Assembly: GCA_946405655.1 (NCBI GenBank)
Contig: CAMJHX010000104.1
Coordinates: 1-5,393 of the forward strand
Direction: 5' to 3'
Length of the DNA: 5,393 nt
Source of the DNA: an uncultured Clostridia bacterium
Lineage (GTDB): Bacteria > Bacillota > Clostridia > Oscillospirales > Oscillospiraceae
Notes under the pieces: generated by a model
What the model saw: the letters and a program-made list of their open reading frames with translations, nothing else
Databases searched by the model: none
Told to the model about the DNA's origin: nothing
Shown: positions 1 to 4,529 of the stretch, in pieces
Position numbering within the stretch: the first letter of the stretch is position 1
How the letters are laid out: every line of letters begins with the position of its first letter
Position numbers and translations under genes: made by a program

Positions 1-420
1 GAATGCCGCCGCGAGATCGCGGACGACGTCGCCGCGCTCTCCCGTCTCTTTGGCAGGGAGATCACCGGCTTTGCCTATCCCTACGGCAGGGGGGCGGCGG
101 AGAGCCGCGCCGCGCTCAAAGCCGCCGGCGTCCGTTATGCCCGCACGGTGGAGACCGCGCCCGATTTCCGCCTGCCGCAGGAGCCGCTGCGCCTGCCGAT
201 CACCTGCCGACAGAATGACCCCGCGATCTTTGACCGCATGGAGATGTTCTTCCGCAGCGAGGCGGAAACCGATCAGCTGTTCCTCGCCTTCGCGCACGGC
301 TACGAGTTCGATTACAACACTGAGCACAGCAGCTGGGAGCGCTTTCGCCGCATCTGCGAAACCGCCGCCAACCAGCCGAACCTGACGTTCTGCTCCATTC
401 AGGACATATTCACCGCGTAA
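1..420 (+). CDS. Polysaccharide deacetylase (CE4/NodB-like), 3' part only
   Basis: The reading frame is open from the first base to the TAA at 418-420 and gives 139 residues with no start in the window, so the 5' end is missing. The motif FAYPYG near residues 24-29 is typical of the NodB/CE4 deacetylase fold, where it follows the metal-binding Asp and His-x-x-x-His motifs; those would lie upstream. The later HGYEFD (about residues 99-104) could supply the conserved C-terminal histidine. Family members use a divalent metal to remove N- or O-acetyl groups from sugars such as peptidoglycan or chitin-like polymers. The substrate cannot be told from this fragment. No secretion signal can be judged because the N-terminus is absent. 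The gene appears to end its transcript at the hairpin at 447-492. The family is fairly sure; the substrate is unknown. Confidence 0.8.
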   Translation, partial: ECRREIADDVAALSRLFGREITGFAYPYGRGAAESRAALKAAGVRYARTVETAPDFRLPQEPLRLPITCRQNDPAIFDRMEMFFRSEAETDQLFLAFAHGYEFDYNTEHSSWERFRRICETAANQPNLTFCSIQDIFTA

Positions 421-446
421 ACCGACAGAATCAACGCGGACAAGCG

Positions 447-492
447 TATAAAATAAGCACTGCACAGAGAATTGTGCAGTGCTTATTTTATA
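447..492 (+). terminator. Perfect 20-bp hairpin terminator after the deacetylase gene
   Basis: The arms 447-466 and 473-492 are perfectly complementary over 20 bp, with a 6-base loop (gagaat). The outer part of the stem is A/T-rich, so the right arm contains its own T-rich run (cttatttta) and the left arm is A-rich. This suits a rho-independent terminator working in both directions. It lies 27 bases after the deacetylase stop codon and would isolate the spoIIA operon from upstream transcription. Confidence 0.8.
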
Positions 493-493
493 G

Positions 494-697
494 TTAGGAA
501 TTAGGAATTAGGAGTTAGGAGTTGACAAATGGGTACTGCGCAGTAAAAAACGTGTCATCCTGAGCGAAGCGAAGGATCTTGGCAGAGCAGAAATAGAGAA
601 CCACCAGCCTCTGACCAACTGCTCTGCCAAGATTCTTCGACTCCGCACTTCGTGCTCCGCTCAGAATGACAAACTTAGGAAACTCCTCACTCCTAAC
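494..697. repeat. Nested inverted-repeat element, MITE/REP-like
   Basis: Two layers of inverted repeat are visible. The outer layer is 508-523 against 681-696, 16 bases with one mismatch. The inner layer is 553-590 against 619-671: both arms have a tgtcat(c/t)ctgagc end and an inner ggcagagcag block, and the right arm carries about 14 extra bases (roughly 639-655). The arms flank a 28-base unpaired centre (591-618). The left edge is four tandem heptads, ttaggaa twice and ttaggag twice (494-521). There is no ORF, so any mobility would need a transposase elsewhere. I recall closely similar gtcat-ctgagc-gaagcgaag repeats scattered through many bacterial genomes, but cannot search here. No clear target-site duplication was seen. 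Confidence 0.75.
522..549 (+). promoter_or_regulatory. Weak sigma-A-like promoter inside the repeat element
   Basis: A perfect TTGACA lies at 522-527, and 16 bases later TAAAAA (544-549) matches four of six -10 positions. It points toward spoIIAA, whose ATG is at 716. The -35 hexamer arises where the last heptad of the repeat meets gacaaa. I found no sigma-H promoter (AGGAWWT then GAAT at proper spacing), which is what drives spoIIA in Bacillus. The weak -10 makes this a candidate only. Confidence 0.2.
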
Positions 698-715
698 TGT
701 TCAGGAGGTGCAACA

Positions 716-1045
716 ATGCAAACCTATCCCTTCTACTCCTCCGGCTGCCTCACTGTCCGCTTCGTGGGCGAGCTGGATCATGCGGCGGCGGCCGGGGCGA
801 TGCGCGCCGTGACTGCGGCGGCAGAGGAGTTTCTGCCCCGGCGGTGCGTGCTCGATCTTTCCGGGCTCTCGTTCATGGACAGCTCCGGCGTCGCCGTCAT
901 TCTGCGGGCAAAGCGCATGCTCTCCGCCACCGGCGCGGAGCTTCTGGTCTCGTCCCCGCCGGAACAGGCGCGGCGCGTGCTGGAGCTTGCCGGGCTCTCG
1001 CCGCTGCTTGTCGATCCCGAGCGAAAGGAGGTGAAATCGCTTTGA
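716..1045 (+). CDS. spoIIAA: Anti-sigma F factor antagonist SpoIIAA
   Basis: This 109-residue protein is a single STAS domain, close to the usual 115 or so. GELDH at residues 18-22 and LSFMDSSG at 51-58 match the Bacillus protein. Ser56, the first serine after Asp55, aligns with Bacillus Ser58, which SpoIIAB phosphorylates. In the known pathway, SpoIIE dephosphorylates SpoIIAA in the forespore; it then binds SpoIIAB and frees sigma-F. The ATG at 716 is set by a strong AGGAGGTG at 703-710, five bases upstream. The stop at 1043-1045 overlaps the TTG start of spoIIAB. The gene opens the classic three-gene operon in the standard order. The upstream region is a repeat element with no clear sigma-H promoter. 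Function is nearly certain from sequence and context together. Confidence 0.96.
   Translation: MQTYPFYSSGCLTVRFVGELDHAAAAGAMRAVTAAAEEFLPRRCVLDLSGLSFMDSSGVAVILRAKRMLSATGAELLVSSPPEQARRVLELAGLSPLLVDPERKEVKSL
1024..1033 (+). promoter_or_regulatory. Strong ribosome binding site that fixes the TTG start of spoIIAB
   Basis: AAAGGAGGTG lies inside the last codons of spoIIAA, ending eight bases before TTG at 1042. The frame stays open far upstream, so the longest ORF would start at 844. This site, and the match of the residues after 1042 to SpoIIAB from Bacillus, decide the start. Confidence 0.85.
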
Positions 1046-1473
1046 AAGCGGATAATTACATCAAGCTTGAGTTTCCGGCGCGCGCTGTCAACGAGGGCTT
1101 TGCCCGCGCTGCGGTCGCCGCCTTCGTCTCCCAGCTCGACCCCACGCTCACCGAGCTCGGCGATCTCAAGACCGCCGTCTCCGAGGCCGTCACCAACGCC
1201 GTCGTCCATGCCTATCCCGATTCCCTCGGCGTCATCCAGCTACGCGCCCGCATCCTCCCGGGCGGCGAGCTGGAGCTTGTGGTCAAGGATAAGGGCGTCG
1301 GCATCCCGGACGTCGAGCGCGCCCGCACGCCGCTCTATACCACCGGCGGCGAGGAGCGCAGCGGCATGGGCTTCACGATCATGGAGGGCTTCACGGACCG
1401 TCTCCGCGTGCGCTCCGCCCCGGGCCGCGGCACCACGGTCACGATGCGCCGACGGCTCACCGGTCGCGGCTGA
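1042..1473 (+). CDS. spoIIAB: Anti-sigma F factor / serine kinase SpoIIAB
   Basis: The protein has 143 residues (146 in Bacillus) and starts with TTG. It is a GHKL-fold ATPase and kinase. The N box SEAVTNAVVHAY (47-58) holds the expected Glu48 and Asn52; the G1 box is DKGVGI (83-88); the ATP-lid motif ERSGMGF is at 105-111. The NEGFAR stretch (17-22) also matches Bacillus. It binds sigma-F when charged with ATP and phosphorylates SpoIIAA on serine; with ADP it stays tied to SpoIIAA. The TTG overlaps the spoIIAA stop (TTGA), and the TGA stop shares one base with the ATG of sigF (TGATG). Such packing suggests coupled synthesis of all three partners. All motifs expected for activity are present. 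Confidence 0.96.
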   Translation: MKADNYIKLEFPARAVNEGFARAAVAAFVSQLDPTLTELGDLKTAVSEAVTNAVVHAYPDSLGVIQLRARILPGGELELVVKDKGVGIPDVERARTPLYTTGGEERSGMGFTIMEGFTDRLRVRSAPGRGTTVTMRRRLTGRG

Positions 1474-2180
1474 TGGACGAAGGGCGCCTTTCCCTCCTAC
1501 GCGCCGCCCGCGCCGGGGATGACGCCGCCATGGACGCCATGGTGCGCGAGAACACCGGCCTCATCTGGGCGGTCGCGCGGCGCTTTTTCGGCCGGGGCGC
1601 CGAGCCGGATGATCTCTTCCAGCTTGGCAGTCTCGGCTTTCTCAAGGCGGTGCGCGACTTTGACGAGGATTACGGCACGCAGTTTTCCACCTATGCCGTG
1701 CCGAAGATCGCGGGGGAGATCCGCCGCTTTCTGCGCGATGACGGCGCCGTCAAGGTCAGCCGCACGCTCCGCGAGCAGGCGTCGCGCATCCAGCAGGCGC
1801 GGCGGAGCCTTGAGCAGCGCCTCAATCGCGAGCCGACCGTCTCTGAGCTTGCTGCGGAGACCGGGCTGGAGCCGGAGGAGATCGCCGCGGCGGAGACCGC
1901 CGCCGCGCCCACAGAGTCGCTCCAGCAGGAGACGGGGGAGCATGGCTTCGCCCTCGAGCAGATGCTCGGCGATTTCGAGGCTCCCGAGCGCATGCTCGAG
2001 CAGATCGCCCTGCGCGCCGCGGTCTCCGATCTGCCGGAGCGCGAGCGCGCCGTCATCCGTCTGCGCTATGACCACGGGCTCACGCAGCAGCGCTGCGCTG
2101 TGATTCTGAAGATCTCGCAGGTGCAGGTCTCCCGCCTCGAGCGCCGCGCGATCGAGCATCTCCGGGAGCAGCTCATTTAA
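1473..2180 (+). CDS. sigF: RNA polymerase sporulation sigma factor SigF
   Basis: This 235-residue sigma-70 family protein is a little shorter than the Bacillus protein (about 255), mainly at the N-terminus. Region 2 covers about 24-98, with EPDDLFQLGSLGFLKAV, FSTYAVP and the RDDGAVKVSR stretch that is characteristic of SigF and SigG. Region 3 covers about 100-140 (REPTVSELAAETGL). Region 4 covers about 186-232, with ISQVQVSRLERRA as the recognition helix. SigF and SigG are close relatives; the call of SigF rests on its place after spoIIAA and spoIIAB. It directs the first forespore-specific transcription. No Shine-Dalgarno is visible before the ATG, and the start overlaps the spoIIAB stop by one base, so translation is probably coupled. 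Codons end heavily in G or C. No spoVA genes follow, unlike in Bacillus. Confidence 0.95.
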   Translation: MDEGRLSLLRAARAGDDAAMDAMVRENTGLIWAVARRFFGRGAEPDDLFQLGSLGFLKAVRDFDEDYGTQFSTYAVPKIAGEIRRFLRDDGAVKVSRTLREQASRIQQARRSLEQRLNREPTVSELAAETGLEPEEIAAAETAAAPTESLQQETGEHGFALEQMLGDFEAPERMLEQIALRAAVSDLPERERAVIRLRYDHGLTQQRCAVILKISQVQVSRLERRAIEHLREQLI

Positions 2181-2182
2181 AG

Positions 2183-2230
2183 CCTTCCCCCTCGGGGGAA
2201 GGGGGACCGCGCTTGCGCGGTGGATGAGGG
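2183..2230 (+). repeat. GC-rich double hairpin after sigF, probable dispersed repeat
   Basis: The first stem pairs ccttcccc (2183-2190) with ggggaagg (2195-2202) around ctcg. The second pairs accgcg (2206-2211) with cgcggt (2216-2221) around cttg, and is followed by ggatgaggg. The arrangement cctt-cccc-ggggaagg, then a GC hairpin, then ggatgagg resembles a dispersed repeat I recall from Oscillospiraceae-type genomes, of which this would be a half copy. It starts two bases after the sigF stop and may act as a weak terminator or a 3'-end stabiliser; the only T run (2235-2238) is well removed from the stems. Confidence 0.55.
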
Positions 2231-2257
2231 GCAATTTTCTGCCAATGTTGGTTAATG

Positions 2258-2288
2258 GTATACTTTCCTTTGATTATCCGCTATAATG
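2258..2288 (+). promoter_or_regulatory. Candidate sigma-F promoter (or sigma-A -10) of the small gene
   Basis: GTATA (2258-2262) fits the Bacillus sigma-F -35 pattern GYWTA. After 16 bases, CGCTATAATG (2279-2288) fits the -10 pattern GGNNANAHTR at all fixed positions except the first. The consensus is quoted from memory. The same stretch contains a perfect sigma-A -10, TATAAT (2282-2287), but there is no matching -35 at 16-18 bases. TGGTATACT (2256-2264) is another possible extended -10. The leader to the ATG at 2318 would be about 25 bases. Confidence 0.4.
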
Positions 2289-2317
2289 TCTGTATCTCCG
2301 AAAGAGGAGGCACAGCC

Positions 2318-2539
2318 ATGAAGCTCTTCAAAAAGAAAACCCCGCCGCTGCTGTTTCCGCCCGACCGCTATGAGCCCGTCCTCCGCCGCAGCATCTGCAC
2401 CGGCGAGACCACCGCCTGCGCCCGCGAGCGCGAAACCGGCAAGGTGCACGATCTCATGCTCATCCGCACCGAGCAGGATCTGAAGCAGTTCGCAAAGGAC
2501 TACGGCGTCGATCCGTCCGAGATCAAAACTGTCTATTAG
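2318..2539 (+). CDS. Small conserved-looking protein, 73 residues, function unknown
   Basis: The ATG at 2318 is chosen over an in-frame start at 2255 because GAGGAGG (2304-2310) sits seven bases before it and the upstream codons cover the promoter region. The protein starts with a basic patch (MKLFKKKTPP), then YEPVLRRSICTGETTAC with two cysteines, and ends in LMLIRTEQDLKQFAKDYGV. It has no signal peptide or membrane segment, so it should be cytoplasmic. I recall similar 65-75 residue proteins with an ICTGE motif and a LIRDEKDLE-like tail in clostridia, without a known role. With only two cysteines, a zinc site within one chain is incomplete. It lies 137 bases after sigF on the same strand and has its own candidate sigma-F promoter, so a forespore role is possible but unproven. 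Confidence 0.8.
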   Translation: MKLFKKKTPPLLFPPDRYEPVLRRSICTGETTACARERETGKVHDLMLIRTEQDLKQFAKDYGVDPSEIKTVY

Positions 2540-2542
2540 AAA

Positions 2543-2570
2543 AGAGCGGATGGCTCAGGCCATCCGCTCT
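2543..2570. terminator. Bidirectional hairpin terminator between convergent genes
   Basis: The arms 2543-2554 and 2559-2570 pair perfectly over 12 bp (agagcggatggc) around a tcag loop. It lies four bases after the small gene's stop on the + strand and nine bases beyond the surface-protein stop on the - strand. On the - strand it is followed by TTTTCTAATAG; on the + strand by the looser AATCATATTTATTTT. It can therefore serve both genes, with the - direction the more canonical. Confidence 0.85.
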
Positions 2571-2578
2571 AATCATAT

Positions 2579-3895
2579 TTATTTTGCGGTCAAAACCATT
2601 TTCGCGCGGTTCAGAAATGTGACAATCTCGGCGCGGGTACAGGGCAGATCCGGTCCGAAGACACCCGGTGCCACACCAGTGGTGATGCCGTCGTTTTCTG
2701 CCCAACGAACAGCTTCGTAATAATACGAATCACGAGACACATCGATGAAGCTAATGGTTGGTATAGTCGCGAAGTCACTTGCCGCACGGGAGAGGAAGGT
2801 CACCGTCTCTGCGCGGGTGACGGTGTTATTCGGGGAGAATGTCGACGTGCTCGTCCCCTTCGCGATGCCGCGCTCCTGTGCCCAGAGTACTGCCTTGTAA
2901 TAGTAGTCCGTGGGATTCACATCTGTGAATGGATTTTCATTCGGGAAGAACGGCTCTGCACTGCCCATTGCGCGCCAAAGGAACGTGACCATCTGCGCGC
3001 GGGTGCAGACTGTGCCCGGAGAGAACCGGCCAGTGTCTGTGCCGGTGGTGATACCGCGCTGCGCAGCCCAGAGGACGCTCTCGGCATACCACTCGCCCGC
3101 AGCCACATCCGTGAAAGACACATATGGATTCAACAAGAAATTGAAATGAAAGCGATTGGTGTTGTCCGTGAGATCGCCGTATACATTCCCGGTCATCGCG
3201 TAAAACGAGTCCCGGCTGCCGCCGTAGTATACATCGACGATCTGTGTACCGGTAAAGCCATTTCGGTGAATGGAACCGATCCCGCCGGAAAGAAACACAT
3301 CCGTGAGTCCGTAGCAGGAGCCAAATGTGCCGATATCCACGGCACCAACCGGCCCGAGAATCCAAACGACATTCAGCTGCTTACAGGCATAGAAAGCATG
3401 ATCACCAAGCTCCGTGACAGAGGCCGGGAGAATCACAGACAGAAAGTTGTTCTCGGCAAAGGCATAACTCCCAATTCGCTGCAGTCCGTTTGGAAGTTGC
3501 AGGGATTCAAGCGAGGCATCGGAAAAAGCATACGCCCCGACACGGCGAAGCGTGCTCGGCAGTTGCACACGTTTGAGCGCACGGCAGTCGATGAAGGTAT
3601 AGTCACCGACCTCGGTGACACCCTCGCCGATGACGACGGACTGGATTTCCGAAGCATAGCGCACCCATGGTGTGGGTACGCGCTGGTCGATGTTCCAATC
3701 CATGGTGATATCGGACTCCTGATAGCTGCGCATGGGACCGCTGCCGGTCACGGTGAGCACACCGTCGCTCGTATACGACCATCTGAGCCCGTCTGCGCCA
3801 ACGCCGGAGGCAATCACATCCGCCGCGAGCGCAGCTGCCGGAAGCAACGAAAATGCCATACACAGTATGACCAGAATTGAAAGCATTTTTTTCAT
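2579..3895 (-). CDS. Secreted cell-surface protein: BspA-type leucine-rich repeats plus three SLH domains
   Basis: This 438-residue protein is complete. Residues 1-24 are a signal peptide: MKKM, a hydrophobic core, then ALA as the probable cleavage site; Cys12 is not in a lipobox. Residues about 30-80 resemble the lead-in of BspA-like proteins (GLRWSYTSDGVLTVTGSGPM). Residues about 84-225 carry LRR_5-type repeats of the form GVTEVGDYTF, then a hydrophobic strand, then LP. Three SLH domains follow, starting near FTDV (261), FTDV (323) and FIDV (383), each with a TRA(Q/E) motif (298, 360, 420). SLH domains usually anchor proteins to pyruvylated cell-wall polymers. The ligand of the repeat region is unknown. 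AAGGAGG at 3904-3910 (- strand) lies eight bases before the ATG. The gene is visibly less GC-rich than sigF, which may mean acquisition or simply different constraints. Confidence 0.92.
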   Translation of the reverse strand: MKKMLSILVILCMAFSLLPAAALAADVIASGVGADGLRWSYTSDGVLTVTGSGPMRSYQESDITMDWNIDQRVPTPWVRYASEIQSVVIGEGVTEVGDYTFIDCRALKRVQLPSTLRRVGAYAFSDASLESLQLPNGLQRIGSYAFAENNFLSVILPASVTELGDHAFYACKQLNVVWILGPVGAVDIGTFGSCYGLTDVFLSGGIGSIHRNGFTGTQIVDVYYGGSRDSFYAMTGNVYGDLTDNTNRFHFNFLLNPYVSFTDVAAGEWYAESVLWAAQRGITTGTDTGRFSPGTVCTRAQMVTFLWRAMGSAEPFFPNENPFTDVNPTDYYYKAVLWAQERGIAKGTSTSTFSPNNTVTRAETVTFLSRAASDFATIPTISFIDVSRDSYYYEAVRWAENDGITTGVAPGVFGPDLPCTRAEIVTFLNRAKMVLTAK

Positions 3896-3922
3896 TGTGC
3901 ATTCCTCCTTCGTTGATGATTA

Positions 3923-3951
3923 ATACTATCATTATTCAAATGGAATGTCAA
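3923..3951 (-). promoter_or_regulatory. Sigma-A promoter of the surface-protein gene
   Basis: Read on the - strand, TTGACA (3946-3951) is a perfect -35. After 17 bases comes TAGTAT (3923-3928), four of six -10 matches, preceded by TGA as an extended -10 (TGn). Transcription would begin near 3916, just upstream of the ribosome binding site, leaving a leader of about 20 bases. Confidence 0.75.
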
Positions 3952-3992
3952 AACGATATGGAGGGCGGGTTCTGTCCGTACCCCCTTGTTTA

Positions 3993-4022
3993 GATTGTTG
4001 AAAATTCAGTTTTTCGACAATC
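3993..4022. other. Hairpin upstream of the surface-protein promoter
   Basis: The arms 3993-4004 (gattgttgaaaa) and 4011-4022 (ttttcgacaatc) pair over 12 bp, with one position that is a G-T wobble when transcribed from the + strand, around a 6-base loop. It lies about 40 bases upstream of the -35 at 3946-3951. It could be a second terminator stem for the small - strand gene (4061-4252) or an operator. The right arm, read on the - strand, contains TGTCGAA, the core of a Spo0A box, which may be chance. Confidence 0.45.
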
Positions 4023-4026
4023 TTGT

Positions 4027-4055
4027 AAAGAGAGCATGCACTGCAGGCTCTCTTT
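4027..4055. terminator. Hairpin after the small minus-strand gene
   Basis: aaagagagc (4027-4035) pairs with gctctcttt (4047-4055) over 9 bp around an 11-base loop. It lies five bases beyond the stop of the 63-residue - strand ORF. On the - strand the stem runs into TTTACA, a short T run. On the + strand it is followed by TTATGC. It is a likely terminator that keeps this gene separate from the surface-protein gene. Confidence 0.6.
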
Positions 4056-4060
4056 TATGC

Positions 4061-4252
4061 TTATTCCTTCGTTGCGATGACCGCGGTATACAGCGCCACG
4101 AGCAGCCCTACCGCGCCGCTGATCGCGCCGAACGCGAGCTCCAGCTTCCTGCGTCCCATGAACAGCCCTCCATTGCGAAGATTCTCCTGCTCTGCATGAC
4201 GCTCCACGCCCCGCGCCGACAAAAGTTTCCGGATTCCCTCATCAAGCGACAT
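4061..4252 (-). CDS. Small single-pass membrane protein, hypothetical (63 or 32 residues)
   Basis: The ORF encodes 63 residues: a charged N-terminal half (MSLDEGIRKLLSARGVERH), then MGRRKLE, a hydrophobic segment of about 22 residues (LAFGAISGAVGLLVALYTAVIA) and a TKE tail. The basic residues before the segment predict an N-in topology with a very short outer tail. The start is uncertain. The outer ATG (4252) has no good ribosome binding site, while the inner ATG (4157-4159, Met32) has GGAGGG six bases upstream and would give a 32-residue peptide. The codon pattern looks coding in both halves and a hairpin closes the gene. It is divergent from the next small membrane gene, with 57 bases between starts. 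I do not recognise the family; toxin, regulator or structural roles cannot be told apart. Confidence 0.5.
   Translation of the reverse strand: MSLDEGIRKLLSARGVERHAEQENLRNGGLFMGRRKLELAFGAISGAVGLLVALYTAVIATKE
4166..4171 (-). promoter_or_regulatory. Internal ribosome binding site favouring a 32-residue product
   Basis: On the - strand GGAGGG lies six bases before the in-frame ATG at 4157-4159. It is the only good Shine-Dalgarno sequence for this ORF, so it either marks the true start or an internal second start. It also encodes part of the NGGLF stretch of the longer form, so its occurrence could be a codon accident. Confidence 0.35.
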
Positions 4253-4309
4253 TTTTTGGACAAGGTTTCCGGTAAACTGAGGTCAGAAAACAAGAAAGGG
4301 GCGTTTTTT

Positions 4310-4480
4310 ATGTCTGAAAAGAAAGTCATTCTGAGCATCTGGGCGGCGGTGATCGCCCTGCTGATCGGCAGCATGCTGCTTGCGGGAATCCTCGCCAGCT
4401 CCCGTCCGGAGTATCGCGCCCATCCCGGGCTCGAAACCTGCGCCGTGGAGGAGACCGAGTGGAACGAGCTTCAGCAATAG
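4310..4480 (+). CDS. Small single-pass membrane protein, hypothetical (56 residues)
   Basis: The protein starts MSEKKVIL and has one hydrophobic segment at about residues 6-29 (ILSIWAAVIALLIGSMLLAGIL), followed by a polar tail rich in Glu (VEETEWNELQQ). The positive Lys residues at 4-5 predict the N-terminus inside and the 27-residue tail outside; alternatively it is an uncleaved signal anchor. A single Cys lies in the tail (LETCAVE). AAAGGGG (4295-4301) sits eight bases before the ATG at 4310; the frame is open back to 3986, but that extension has no start signal and overlaps the - strand gene. The TAG at 4478-4480 is followed by a hairpin. I do not recognise the family. Confidence 0.6.
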   Translation: MSEKKVILSIWAAVIALLIGSMLLAGILASSRPEYRAHPGLETCAVEETEWNELQQ

Positions 4481-4491
4481 GTTAACATAAT

Positions 4492-4519
4492 ATACGGGTC
4501 TGTAACCGCAGACCCGTAT
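4492..4519. terminator. Hairpin between the small membrane gene and the hydrolase gene
   Basis: atacgggtctg (4492-4502) pairs perfectly with cagacccgtat (4509-4519) around taaccg. Flanking taac and gtta can extend the stem with a small bulge. It lies between convergent genes, 11 bases after one stop and 10 bases beyond the other. The T runs on both sides are broken, so it is probably a modest bidirectional terminator. Confidence 0.7.
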
Positions 4520-4529
4520 GTTATCGATC

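Noticed and set aside
494..521. Four tandem heptads as a CRISPR or microsatellite
   Set aside because: There are no spacers, and the units are part of the outer inverted repeat of the element.
521..529. Spo0A-box-like TTTGTCAAC on the minus strand before spoIIAA
   Set aside because: It matches the recalled box at eight of nine positions, but it lies inside a repeat arm, about 190 bases from the start, and such matches are expected by chance in a window of this size. The similar site at 4013-4021 has the same weakness.
844..1041. Upstream extension of the spoIIAB frame
   Set aside because: It overlaps spoIIAA in another frame, and the residues do not match SpoIIAB. The ribosome binding site at 1024-1033 and homology begin at the TTG at 1042.
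1497..2234. Minus-strand ORF of 245 codons
   Set aside because: It is opposite sigF, a certain gene. Long antisense frames are expected where third positions are rich in G and C.
2255..2317. Longer start for the 73-residue protein
   Set aside because: It would cover the TATAAT and the ribosome binding site, and the added residues look non-coding.
3146..3880. Plus-strand ORF of 244 codons
   Set aside because: It lies wholly inside the surface-protein gene on the other strand, whose signal peptide, repeats and SLH motifs are clear. Its translation shows no family features.
3986..4309. Longer start for the 56-residue membrane protein
   Set aside because: It runs through two hairpins and the opposite-strand small gene, and no ribosome binding site precedes it.
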